From contig NZ_FQUL01000001.1 in assembly GCF_900128965.1 (NCBI RefSeq), forward strand, positions 47,932 through 111,931: a DNA stretch of 64,000 nt. Reading direction: 5' to 3'. Below, one piece after another: positions 54,749 through 63,451 of the stretch. Position 1 is the stretch's first letter, and each line of letters starts with the position of its first letter. The position numbers and the translations under genes are program-made. The notes under the pieces were generated by a model. It worked only from the letters and a program-made list of their open reading frames with translations. It did no database searches and was not told the origin of the DNA. This DNA is from Ferrithrix thermotolerans DSM 19514. Lineage in GTDB: Bacteria > Actinomycetota > Acidimicrobiia > Acidimicrobiales > Acidimicrobiaceae.

Positions 54749-54762
54749 TGTATAGCCATACA
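54749..54762. promoter_or_regulatory. Possible second, weaker ARG box
   Basis: TGTATAGCCATACA: 5-base arms TGTAT/ATACA around AGCC, centred 25 bp from the first box. ArgR commonly uses tandem boxes, but spacing and similarity here are looser. Confidence 0.35.
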
Positions 54763-54780
54763 CCGATCTTTGAAAAAGAT

Positions 54781-57255
54781 CTACCTCTGTTCCCTAAGAA
54801 CTCCTCCGAGCGACTTTGCAACTGCTTTGGAGGTGCTGTCGATAACGGACTGAACCTCAACTTCACTGACGGCGTGTTCGAGATTCTCCAATCTGAGACG
54901 CACCGCAATACTCTTGTCGCCATGACTTAACTTCTCAGAGCGAAATACATCAAAGATTCGCACCGACTTGGCGATCTCTCCTGCTGCGTCTTGAACCACT
55001 CTTACAAGTTGAGAGGCTCCAACCCCTTCAGGAAGCTCAAAGGCAAGGTCGAGGTCGGTGGAGGTGAAACTAGAGTATGGTTCCGCCTTGTCATCTTGAA
55101 CTGACATAGCCATAACGGCCTCGAGGTCAAACTCGATCCATCCGAATCTATCCTTCGAAAACGGCCTTATCATCTCGGAGACCACGTTAGGCGACAACTC
55201 CCCTGCAACTAGAACGATCTCGCCGTTTTCGTCCCTGACCGCTCCTGTCCTTCCTCGGTGCAACCTTGGAAAGTAGCCATAGCGCGAAGGCGAAGGATCA
55301 CCCACCAGGCCTTCGAAGGCTACTTGATCGATAGAGAAAAACTGCAGTAGCAAAGATATCATCTCCGCAGTCCGAGCGGCGGCGTCTGTTGGATCACTAA
55401 GCAAAACTCCAACCCTCACCCTTTCATTAGGGAGGCCTTCGTATCTCTGCGACCCTTCCTTTGAGACAACCCGCCCTAACTCAAAGAAGGAGATATCGTA
55501 GTTCCGACGAGAAAGGTTATGGACCATCGCCTTCAGATGTCCGGGAAGTAGCGACATCCGAAGCGCTAGTTCGTCTTTGCTGAGCGGATTTGCGACGAAA
55601 AGCGGGTCAGCCAAGATACCAACCGCCTCATGATCCTTGCGGCTTAGCAGCGAGGAGGTCAGTGTTTCGTTTAGACCTCTGTCTCTAAAAAATAATCTCA
55701 GTTGTCGGACTAGCCGCTGCTGCTCAGTGAGGCGTCCTACGTAAGGTGAACGGAGCTCTGTCTTTTTGATGTTGCTGTAACCGTAGTGACGAGCCACTTC
55801 TTCGATTACATCGATCTCACTGTCGCAGTCAGGGCGAAACGTAGGAACCTTGACCTTTAGTGGATCGCCCGTTGTATCCACCTCAAACCCGATAGGTTCA
55901 AGAAGTCTGCTGATGTCAGCTTTGTCCAGATCAGAGACCCCAAGCAGCGAACGCACTTTGTTCACCCTCAAATCTATAGATCTCATAGCTGGGTCTGTAT
56001 CGCCTACATCTGTCACAGCGGTCGGTTCCACCGACAGAAGATCACAGATACGAGCAAGTACCTTCTTGGTTGCAGCTGGATCAACACCCCGTTCGAACCT
56101 CATCGAAGCCTCTGAGCGGAGATTGAGACGCTTAGAGGTTCGGGCTATTGCAGCTCTATTGAACGCTGCTAGTTCTATGAGAACCTTTGACGTACCAGGA
56201 CCTATCTCTGTCTCTTTGCCACCCATCACCCCTGCCACGCCCACGACGGAGTCAGAGGCATCGGTAATCACCACATCACCGAAGGTTCCCTCTTGTCCAC
56301 CTTTTAGGGTTCGCACAGTCCCATCTAGGGTTTGGACTACCTCACCGTCACGAGCTTGGCGAATACGTATGGCTCCCCCATCTAGCTTATCGTAGTCGTA
56401 AGGGTGAGAAGGGAAACCGTACTCTATCATTACATAGTTGGATGCGTCCACAATGTCCGAGACAGAGCGCATACCACAGAGATATAGACGCCTTCGAACA
56501 ACGGCTGCATCTTTGAGTGACACAGGCTGTTCAATGATCGCAACAGTAAGCCTTGAGGCTGCTTCTCGGTCTACGATTGCGCAGTCTTTGATAGTAGAGA
56601 ACGTATCCTCTTCCTTCCCAAGGCCACCCAGAACCCGAGCTGGGTCTACAAACTTGCCTCCGAGCCTTGGAGCTAGATCTCTTGCGACTCCCGCGATACA
56701 GTTTGCGTCCGGACGGTTAGCCTCAATAGCAAGGTCAAATACAACGTCATCGAAGATGCCAAGAGCCTCTTCTAAGGACGCTCCCGTCTCCAAAGCCTCT
56801 GGCAGAATCATAAGCCCGTCGCTATCTTCGGCTAGACCCACCTCTTTGGCGGAACAGAGCATACCGTTTGAGACCACGCCCTTCATCTTGCGTCTGGCGA
56901 TCTCAAAACCGCCGGGAAGAACCGCTCCTACCTTCGCAAAAGGCACCTTGTCTCCAACTGAGAAGTTGTAGGCTCCGCAAACCACACTTACGGGCTCCGG
57001 CTCATCGCAAGATACCATAATCTTGCGGATGTGATCTGCACCCTCTATCTCCTCAATCTGTTGAACCTGCGCGACGACTACATTTTTGAGTCCGGTAGTC
57101 ACCGTTTCTACCCCCTCCACAACCATGCCGAGGTCATTGAGGGCGTCGGTGACATCTCTTACGAACGACTCAGAGAACTCAACACCATCGAAGATATCGT
57201 TGCGCCTCGACTTGAGATCCAAAAACTCGATGAGCCAGGATAAGGGAACTCTCAT
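54781..57255 (-). CDS. pheT: Phenylalanyl-tRNA synthetase beta subunit
   Basis: An 824-residue subunit of the alpha2-beta2 enzyme. The N-terminal tRNA-binding domain (about 40-150, with GAYNFSVGDKVPFAKVGAVL), B3/B4 editing domain (about 215-390), B5 domain (about 400-470) and the synthetase-like core with the C-terminal ferredoxin-fold anticodon-binding domain (about 725-824, SSFTSTDLDLAFELPEGV) are in the usual order. It overlaps pheS by four bases and ends 52 bases before argC. Confidence 0.96.
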   Translation of the reverse strand: MRVPLSWLIEFLDLKSRRNDIFDGVEFSESFVRDVTDALNDLGMVVEGVETVTTGLKNVVVAQVQQIEEIEGADHIRKIMVSCDEPEPVSVVCGAYNFSVGDKVPFAKVGAVLPGGFEIARRKMKGVVSNGMLCSAKEVGLAEDSDGLMILPEALETGASLEEALGIFDDVVFDLAIEANRPDANCIAGVARDLAPRLGGKFVDPARVLGGLGKEEDTFSTIKDCAIVDREAASRLTVAIIEQPVSLKDAAVVRRRLYLCGMRSVSDIVDASNYVMIEYGFPSHPYDYDKLDGGAIRIRQARDGEVVQTLDGTVRTLKGGQEGTFGDVVITDASDSVVGVAGVMGGKETEIGPGTSKVLIELAAFNRAAIARTSKRLNLRSEASMRFERGVDPAATKKVLARICDLLSVEPTAVTDVGDTDPAMRSIDLRVNKVRSLLGVSDLDKADISRLLEPIGFEVDTTGDPLKVKVPTFRPDCDSEIDVIEEVARHYGYSNIKKTELRSPYVGRLTEQQRLVRQLRLFFRDRGLNETLTSSLLSRKDHEAVGILADPLFVANPLSKDELALRMSLLPGHLKAMVHNLSRRNYDISFFELGRVVSKEGSQRYEGLPNERVRVGVLLSDPTDAAARTAEMISLLLQFFSIDQVAFEGLVGDPSPSRYGYFPRLHRGRTGAVRDENGEIVLVAGELSPNVVSEMIRPFSKDRFGWIEFDLEAVMAMSVQDDKAEPYSSFTSTDLDLAFELPEGVGASQLVRVVQDAAGEIAKSVRIFDVFRSEKLSHGDKSIAVRLRLENLEHAVSEVEVQSVIDSTSKAVAKSLGGVLREQR

Positions 57256-58337
57256 TGCACCCCTTTGAACTGAGAGAGGAACCTAACATCATTTTCCAAA
57301 AACACCCGCATGTCTTCAATAGCGTGTTTCATCTGAACCAGGCGATCGATGCCGAAGCCAAATGCAAAACCACTGTAGATCTCAGGATCTACTCCAACTG
57401 AATGGAATACGTTAGGGTGAACCATGCCACAACCACCCAACTCTATCCACCCCGTCGACGAGCACGTCCTGCAACCCGACCCCAAACAGATAGCGCAAGT
57501 AATCTCAAACTCTGCCGACGGCTCAGTAAATGGGAAATACGCTGGTCTTAGCCTTGATTCAAAGTTAGAGCCAAAGTACGCCTTCGTGAAGGTAGATATA
57601 GTCGCACTGAGGTGTGCCATGGTAATACCTTTGTCCACCACTAAACCCTCTATCTGATGAAAGTTAGGAGTATGACGTGCATCTGGAGTGTCCCTTCGAA
57701 AGACCTTACCGGGAATGACCGCATAAATTGGAAGCTCTTGAGTCTGCATCAACCTAATCTGCATCGGAGAGGTGTGTGTACGCAACAACAAAGCTCCGTC
57801 TTTACCCTCAGGAGCATCTATAAAGAAGCTATCCTGACCGTCCCTTGCGGGATGAAACTTTGGAATGTTCAGAGCCTCAAAGTTGTGCCATTCAGTTTCG
57901 ACCTCCGGACCCTCTGCGACGACGTAGCCCATGCCCAAGAAGATATCTTCAAGCTCTTCTCTAGCCTGAGTGACAAGGTGAAGAGATCCAAGCCTAGGAG
58001 TGTTTAGTCGAAACAGGAACTCAGAGAGATCTATCTTCTCCTCTATCTCGGATCTTTCAGTTTCAAGCTGGCGAAGAGCTCTTTGCCTCTCTCCAGCGAG
58101 GCCTTCGATCAGCTTTCTCAGAGATCCTATACGGCGTCCGAACTCGCGCTTTCCCTCTGCGTCGAGTTCTGTGATCTCACGGGACAACATAGAGACGACT
58201 CCGCCTTTCCCAAGGAACTTACGCTCGACTTCTTGGACCAACGAAGATGACCCCGCTTCTTCAACGAGAGAGAGGAACTCGGCCTCGGCTGCATCACAAC
58301 GATCCAAAAGCGCCTTCAAACTCCGTGCATCATTCAA
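57252..58337 (-). CDS. pheS: Phenylalanyl-tRNA synthetase alpha subunit
   Basis: A 361-residue catalytic subunit. An N-terminal coiled-coil (about 1-100) is followed by class II motif 2 (FRRDTPDARHTPNFHQIEG) and motif 3 (GFAFGFGIDRLVQMKH). A CAICLGSGCRTCSSTGW segment could bind zinc. TTG start with GGAGG ten bases upstream. 24 bases after the methyltransferase gene. Confidence 0.96.
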   Translation of the reverse strand: MNDARSLKALLDRCDAAEAEFLSLVEEAGSSSLVQEVERKFLGKGGVVSMLSREITELDAEGKREFGRRIGSLRKLIEGLAGERQRALRQLETERSEIEEKIDLSEFLFRLNTPRLGSLHLVTQAREELEDIFLGMGYVVAEGPEVETEWHNFEALNIPKFHPARDGQDSFFIDAPEGKDGALLLRTHTSPMQIRLMQTQELPIYAVIPGKVFRRDTPDARHTPNFHQIEGLVVDKGITMAHLSATISTFTKAYFGSNFESRLRPAYFPFTEPSAEFEITCAICLGSGCRTCSSTGWIELGGCGMVHPNVFHSVGVDPEIYSGFAFGFGIDRLVQMKHAIEDMRVFLENDVRFLSQFKGVQ

Positions 58338-58361
58338 GCCGCACCCACCTCCCAGTCAATA

Positions 58362-59186
58362 TCACGGCAACTCCACCTTGGTATTTCTTCGAAGGAACTC
58401 GAACAGAGCCAAAGAACCTGCTACGGAAACGTTGATAGATTCTACTACATCTGCCATTGGGATCGAGACCGACCGATGCGCGATCCGGTGCAGATCTCCC
58501 TCTATTCCACCACCTTCAGAACCAACAACGATGCCCAGAGGTTGCATTAGGGGGACTTCAAAGATTGAGACTTGTGCATCTCGTTCTAGGAAGTACAGGT
58601 TCCCTTCCCACTTAGTGATAAGAGAGAGAGCATCAAATAGATCTCCCACCCTTACCACGTCGATCGCTCCTACAAGACCCGCGGAGGCACGCACCGCCTT
58701 TGGAGAGTAGGGATCGCAAGACTTGGTGTCTAACAAAACCTTGAAACCGCCCACCGACACAGCTGAGCGAATAAGAGTTCCCACGTTCCCTGGGTCCTGA
58801 ACTGCATTTAGAACTAACCAGTTACTCGCCGAGCCATCGCTAAGAGTCATCTCCAATACCTTAAATCCCATCTCGGCAAAGACACCTTGAGATGTCCTGG
58901 TATCGCAGACCTGTGCAGCGAGCGACTCGCTCAATATGTAGATGTCCAAAGCTTCGCCAAAGTCTTGGGTAGAGACGGAGTTTAGAAAGGTTTCCGAGGC
59001 TCCGTCGGAGAGGTAGACTCCTCTAACTAAGTCGCTGCGCCTTAGAGCATCTAACACGAACTTGGGACCCTCCAAAAGGTAACTTCTTTCCTTCCAGCGC
59101 ACCTTGGCCGAGGTCCCAAGCTTTTTTAACCTTTGAACCTTTGCATTCTCCTTAGAGGTGATCCGCAACGGTTCCTTTATCTTCAC
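58362..59186 (-). CDS. rRNA 2'-O-methyltransferase (TrmH/SpoU family)
   Basis: A 274-residue SPOUT methyltransferase. Motifs [20 protein letters not shown], then [25 protein letters not shown] and the knot-forming ISIPM-like [19 protein letters not shown]-type ending define the TrmH group. The position after rplT and before pheS matches mycobacterial tsnR. It overlaps the rplT end by four bases, so it is translationally coupled. Confidence 0.9.
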   Translation of the reverse strand: MKIKEPLRITSKENAKVQRLKKLGTSAKVRWKERSYLLEGPKFVLDALRRSDLVRGVYLSDGASETFLNSVSTQDFGEALDIYILSESLAAQVCDTRTSQGVFAEMGFKVLEMTLSDGSASNWLVLNAVQDPGNVGTLIRSAVSVGGFKVLLDTKSCDPYSPKAVRASAGLVGAIDVVRVGDLFDALSLITKWEGNLYFLERDAQVSIFEVPLMQPLGIVVGSEGGGIEGDLHRIAHRSVSIPMADVVESINVSVAGSLALFEFLRRNTKVELP

Positions 59187-59560
59187 GCCTTGGCAGCTTC
59201 TTCTTTTTCGAGAGCTTCCTTCGCAGCCGTGACAACCGCTTTGAATGCATCGGGATCTAAAAGTGCCATGTCGGCGAGTACCTTACGGTCCACCTCAATC
59301 TCGGCCAACTTTAAACCGTGCATAAACCTGGAGTAGCTAAGTCCATGCTCCCGCACTCCGGCATTAATTCTTTGAATCCATAGCTTCCTAAAGTCACCTT
59401 TGCGAGCTCTTCTATCCCTGTGCGCATAGGTGAGAGAGTGCATCACCTGCTCGTTGGCTGCCCTAAAACTTCTGCTTTTGTTTCCGTAATATCCCTTAGC
59501 ACGCTCTAAGACCTTTTTACGATGCTTTCGTGCACCCACTGCTCGTTTTACTCTTGCCAT
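59183..59560 (-). CDS. rplT: 50S ribosomal protein L20
   Basis: A 125-residue L20 with the basic N-terminal extension [25 protein letters not shown] and the globular end; C-terminal [12 protein letters not shown] is an extra acidic tail. L20 assembles early 50S subunits and, in other bacteria, represses its own operon. 63 bases after rpmI. Confidence 0.97.
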   Translation of the reverse strand: MARVKRAVGARKHRKKVLERAKGYYGNKSRSFRAANEQVMHSLTYAHRDRRARKGDFRKLWIQRINAGVREHGLSYSRFMHGLKLAEIEVDRKVLADMALLDPDAFKAVVTAAKEALEKEEAAKA

Positions 59561-59623
59561 ATCACTTCACCTTATTTCCTTCTCTAAACAACCGAACACA
59601 GATCAAAGACAGATCTGAAGAAC

Positions 59624-59818
59624 CTAGATACCGAGCTGCTTTTTGACCGTCTTTGCCATGCCGTTTGAGACGTCGTCCATGCGAGACAACCTTCTTGTTC
59701 TCGTAGACGCCTTTTTCTCTAAGAGATGCGACTTATTGGGTTTGCGCCTTCGTATGCGGCCGGTTCCAGTCACTTTAAAACGTGCCTTTGCACCTTTATC
59801 GGTTCTAATCTTTGGCAA
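59624..59818 (-). CDS. rpmI: 50S ribosomal protein L35
   Basis: A 64-residue L35: PKIRTDKGAKARFKVTGTGR, RRRKPNKSHLLEKKASTRTR and a C-terminal MAKTVKKQLGI. Standard length. It follows infC by 34 bases. Confidence 0.97.
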   Translation of the reverse strand: MPKIRTDKGAKARFKVTGTGRIRRRKPNKSHLLEKKASTRTRRLSRMDDVSNGMAKTVKKQLGI

Positions 59819-59852
59819 CTCTCTACACTCCTTAAACTTTCAAAGACAACCG

Positions 59853-60479
59853 CTACGAGGCGGTGCCACCTATACTGCTAGCTGCCTCACCGGTCTCCAT
59901 CACAACTGCGTTGGTAACCTTCGCCTGAGGCGAGTCGCTCTTCGAAGATCCGCCGACCTTCCGATCCGGAGCTAAAACCATGAGCATGTTCCTGCCGTCA
60001 AGTTTTGGAGCTACCTCAACCTTGCCCACTTCAGTGACCGCTTCGGCGATTCGGTCCAAAATATCCTTACCGATCTCCGGGTGATAAAGCTCTCGTCCTC
60101 TGAACATGATGGTGACCTTTACCTTGTGTCCCTCTGAAAGGAACTTTGCAACCTGACGTGTCTTGGTATCAAAGTCTCCAGTTCCTATCTTTGGACGGTA
60201 CTTCATCTCCTTGATCTGGGCTGCGGATGACCTACGTCTAGACTCCTTGGCTTTTTGGGCTGCGTCAAACTTGAACTTTCCGTAATCCATTATCTTGGCA
60301 ACGGGCGGATTGGCCATCGGAGCCACCTCAACGAGGTCCATATCCATACGTCTGGCTAGTTCTAGAGCTTCCTGAATCGGTCTCACACCTAGCTGTTTGC
60401 CCTCTGGATCAACTAAACGGACTTCACGAACTCTAATTCTTTCGTTTATCCGCGGCTCGCTTGATATTGGTGTGGCTAT
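59853..60479 (-). CDS. infC: Translation initiation factor IF-3, probable ATA start
   Basis: A 208-residue IF-3. The conserved N-terminal motif INERIRVREVRLVDPEGKQ lies upstream of the first canonical start (GTG 60386), so the real gene begins earlier. An in-frame TAG at 60482-60480 is followed directly by ATA 60479 (M-ATPISSEPRINER), with GGGAG nine bases upstream; a second ATA is four codons on. E. coli infC also uses a non-canonical AUU that IF-3 itself controls, so an AUA start fits autoregulation. The N domain and C domain (about 115-185, VKVTIMFRGRELYHPE) are intact; the last 30 residues are an extra Ser/Ala-rich tail. First gene of infC-rpmI-rplT. Confidence 0.93.
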   Translation of the reverse strand: MATPISSEPRINERIRVREVRLVDPEGKQLGVRPIQEALELARRMDMDLVEVAPMANPPVAKIMDYGKFKFDAAQKAKESRRRSSAAQIKEMKYRPKIGTGDFDTKTRQVAKFLSEGHKVKVTIMFRGRELYHPEIGKDILDRIAEAVTEVGKVEVAPKLDGRNMLMVLAPDRKVGGSSKSDSPQAKVTNAVVMETGEAASSIGGTAS

Positions 60480-60547
60480 CTAGCATCACTCCCTTCACTC
60501 TGTTTCAGCTACTCGAAAAAGGCAAAGCGAAGCTACGTCACACCAGT

Positions 60548-60577
60548 TATGTACCATGCGCACCAACTTTTTGTCAA
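60548..60577 (-). promoter_or_regulatory. Sigma70-like promoter of the infC operon
   Basis: On the minus strand, TTGACA (60577-60572), an 18-bp spacer and TACATA (60553-60548). Predicted start near 60541, giving a leader of about 60 bases before ATA 60479. Faces away from the plus-strand DUF1844 gene. Confidence 0.6.
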
Positions 60578-60641
60578 TAGTGGCAAGGTGGGAGATTAAC
60601 TCCGCTTAACTTTATCGATCAACCGCCTAATCTAGCAGTTC

Positions 60642-61070
60642 GTGAGTACACTTTGGACACCAAGCGGCGAACACGAGCCTAAAAATAGCAAAAATATCAA
60701 AGAAGACCCTATCGATCCTTCAAAAGAGGAGGAGTTGGAAGCACAACAACGCCTAGAAGACATAAGGGAACAGCTAGCACAAGCTGACGTCAGAGAGTTG
60801 ATTGCGAACCACTGTTACGGGTTGTTTGAGCTTGCTGCTATCTATTTATCGCAGTCACCTCCAAAGCTTGAAGAAGCAACCGTAGCCATCGACGCACTCA
60901 ACGGCGTCGTCACCGCGCTCAAAGGCAGGCTCGGGCCGAACGAACATACCATCACAGAAGGGCTGCACCAGCTCCGTCTTGCCTTCGTGCAAGTGTCGGT
61001 CCTAAAAGACAGAGACAGCGAAGCAGCTGGCGGTCGTTCTGAGCCTTCAGAAAAAGACCCATCGTCTTGA
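60642..61070 (+). CDS. DUF1844 family protein
   Basis: A 142-residue protein with an acidic, disordered first 45 residues, then an alpha-helical core, VRELIANHCYGLFELAAIYL, SQSPPKLEEATVAIDALNGV and LRLAFVQV, like the actinobacterial DUF1844 family often found near infC. Function unknown. GTG start. The stop overlaps the phosphatase start by four bases. Confidence 0.82.
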   Translation: MSTLWTPSGEHEPKNSKNIKEDPIDPSKEEELEAQQRLEDIREQLAQADVRELIANHCYGLFELAAIYLSQSPPKLEEATVAIDALNGVVTALKGRLGPNEHTITEGLHQLRLAFVQVSVLKDRDSEAAGGRSEPSEKDPSS

Positions 61071-61555
61071 TGAAGAAGGTAGCCGATTTGAAGATAGCGG
61101 TGGTCTGTGCTGGCAACATATGTCGTTCCCCTATGGCAGAAGCCATACTCAAAGATGAGATAAACAAGCGGGGCCTAACATGGGAGGTAGCTTCGAGAGG
61201 AACCGGCTCATGGCACCAGGGCGACGGCGCCGACCCAAGAGCTATTGAGACACTGAAGCGACACCGCCTAGATGCAAGCTATCACAGAGCCCAAAGATTC
61301 TCTGACGACGATTTCAGCGTGTTCGACTGGATATTGGTCATGGACAAGGAGAACTTAGAAGCTCTACGATCACGAGCGAAGAACCCAGACATGGTATCCA
61401 AGATACATCTTTATCTTGAGCTAGCAGGATCCAAAGGCCCTCTCCGGGAAGTTCCGGATCCTTACTTTGGGGGGACCGACAACTTCGAAGCAGTCTTCCA
61501 GCTGCTGCGGCGATACACCCCTGATTTGATAGATCGCATCTTGGCCCAAGAGTGA
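61067..61555 (+). CDS. Low-molecular-weight protein-tyrosine phosphatase
   Basis: A 162-residue LMW-PTP. The P-loop CAGNICRSP gives Cys14 and Arg20, and the acid loop VPDPYFGG gives Asp131. It dephosphorylates protein tyrosine or arginine; targets are unknown. Coupled to the DUF1844 gene by overlap. Confidence 0.93.
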   Translation: MMKKVADLKIAVVCAGNICRSPMAEAILKDEINKRGLTWEVASRGTGSWHQGDGADPRAIETLKRHRLDASYHRAQRFSDDDFSVFDWILVMDKENLEALRSRAKNPDMVSKIHLYLELAGSKGPLREVPDPYFGGTDNFEAVFQLLRRYTPDLIDRILAQE

Positions 61556-62060
61556 GGCCCGTACCCATAGGCACTTACCCTGACGTGTCGTTTATTTGCC
61601 CCAGAGACAAAAGGGTAACGCTATCTAGGGCGAGTCACGCAATACGGTTACGGGTGATGGTACAAAGTTACTACCATCGTGAGTCGATGGCACTCGAATC
61701 TAGACAAAAGAGTCCGCACACCCAAAAGTTTTAGAGATGGTTGCGGTGGTCAGACAGCTCACGCCAAGCCACCCACATAGGCAATGCTGGGTCGTAGAAG
61801 TCGTAATATCGATATTCAAAGTGGACTCATGCACACTCTAATCTTTTCGCTCCATAGATCAAAGCAAAGACAAACTCTCGTCTACCAACAATGGGTACGC
61901 CAGGCAGCACTTTCAACACGACCTACGATGCGACCTCAAAATCTAGCCTCTATGGAGTGAACATATCTTCTAACAACTGGCCGCGCTCTTATAAAGACTG
62001 GGGAATTCCTGTGGGTAGACTTGGCTGATACAGATCGACTGTGTTGAGGGTAGTGATGGC
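61556..62060. other. Non-coding stretch before the MFS gene
   Basis: About 500 bases. A 44-codon tail (about 61889-62029, plus) reads like the end of a protein but has no start signal. No terminator, RNA or promoter element is clear. Confidence 0.35.
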
Positions 62061-63365
62061 TTGGTATCTATGATAAACAAGGGGTTAGGTGTTAGAAAGA
62101 ATCTGTCTCAGTTCCTCATCTATAGCGTCATAACTTTCCTTATAGGTTCAGTGATGGGGATTGAGAGGGTGGCGGTTCCACCACTGGCGAAAGATGGGTT
62201 TCACATAACCTCTATCGTCTACGCTGTCTCCTTTCTAAGCGCCTTCGGTGCCGTAAAGGCTGTTATGAACCTAGTATCTGGACGTCTCTCCGACCATCAC
62301 GGACGACGCTCGCTGTTGATCTTGGGATGGCTCTTTGCGGTGCCCTTTGCACTGCTTGTAATCTTTGCAAAGTCCTGGCTCTGGGTGGTTCTAGCTAACC
62401 TATTCCTAGGAGTAAACCAAGGTCTGACTTGGTCAATGTCAGTTACGGCAAAGATCGATCTGGTCGGCCCCAAGGGTCGCGGATTTGCGGTAGGAATCGA
62501 TGAATCCGCCGGGTATTTGGGTGTCGGTGCGGGTTCATTTCTAGCTGGAGTAGTCGTGACCCGCTTTGGACTACGTCCAGCTCCTTATGTGGTCATCCTT
62601 GGAATCTTTTTAGCCTCTATGGTTCTCTCAACCTTCTTCGCCCGTGAGACAAAGACCTGGGCCACCATGGAGGCCTCCCAACTCAACGGCGTGGACGAGG
62701 TCTATCCTCCAAAGTTGTCAAAGCTTGCATCTTATATGTCCTTTAGGGACCGGGAGATGGCTGCGATATGCAATGCGGGATTTATAAACAAGTTCATCGA
62801 CACCCTGATGATAGCCTTCATACCAATTTACCTGATCAGAAGTCATGTGACTATCTTTCACATAGCTCTAGCAGTTAGCCTCTATGCATGGATCTGGGGT
62901 CTCGGTCAAGCCTTTACTGGCCACCTCGCCGATAAAATAGGTCGCAAGACACCCATCGTCTTTGGAACATTTCTCATCTCTCTCAGTATCGGCTCTATAG
63001 CCGCCTTTAGAAGCTATCAAAGCCTTATCGTAAGCTCGTCCATCATGGGTTTAGGAATGGCACTTGTCTACCCTAACCTAATCTCTGCCGTGGGAGATGT
63101 TGCCCATCCGACCTGGCGTGGCGGCGCATTGGGTGTATTTAGGCTCTGGCGCGACGGTGGTTATGCAGTTGCACCTTTAGCCCTCGGAGCGATCTCTGCC
63201 TTACTTGGAGATAAAGCTTCCATCTACATCGGGGCGGTTCTCGCCTTTTTATCCGCAGTCACGCTGTTTTTTCTCTACCATGAAACCGAACCGTCAAAGA
63301 GGAGGCTGCCCTTTATGTGGCAAGTACACCCTGAGTGGGTAAAACCTAGGAGTAGAGCTACGTGA
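62061..63365 (+). CDS. MFS transporter
   Basis: A 434-residue major facilitator with 12 hydrophobic segments. The MFS motif A is SGRLSDHHGRRSLL after helix 2 and again as TGHLADKIGRKTP after helix 8; GFINKFIDTLMIAFIPIYL opens the second half. Substrate unknown. TTG 62061 or ATG 62070 may be the start, after GAGGG. Confidence 0.87.
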   Translation: MVSMINKGLGVRKNLSQFLIYSVITFLIGSVMGIERVAVPPLAKDGFHITSIVYAVSFLSAFGAVKAVMNLVSGRLSDHHGRRSLLILGWLFAVPFALLVIFAKSWLWVVLANLFLGVNQGLTWSMSVTAKIDLVGPKGRGFAVGIDESAGYLGVGAGSFLAGVVVTRFGLRPAPYVVILGIFLASMVLSTFFARETKTWATMEASQLNGVDEVYPPKLSKLASYMSFRDREMAAICNAGFINKFIDTLMIAFIPIYLIRSHVTIFHIALAVSLYAWIWGLGQAFTGHLADKIGRKTPIVFGTFLISLSIGSIAAFRSYQSLIVSSSIMGLGMALVYPNLISAVGDVAHPTWRGGALGVFRLWRDGGYAVAPLALGAISALLGDKASIYIGAVLAFLSAVTLFFLYHETEPSKRRLPFMWQVHPEWVKPRSRAT

Positions 63366-63451
63366 TCGATCGCACGCTGAACACCACTTACAGCTATGAT
63401 AGGATCCACTTCGCTAGACACCTCCTGAGATAACGCGAGAAGGTCTAAGTC

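Noticed and set aside
60386-60388. GTG start for infC
   Set aside because: Would remove the conserved IF-3 N-terminal motif, which is encoded in frame upstream.
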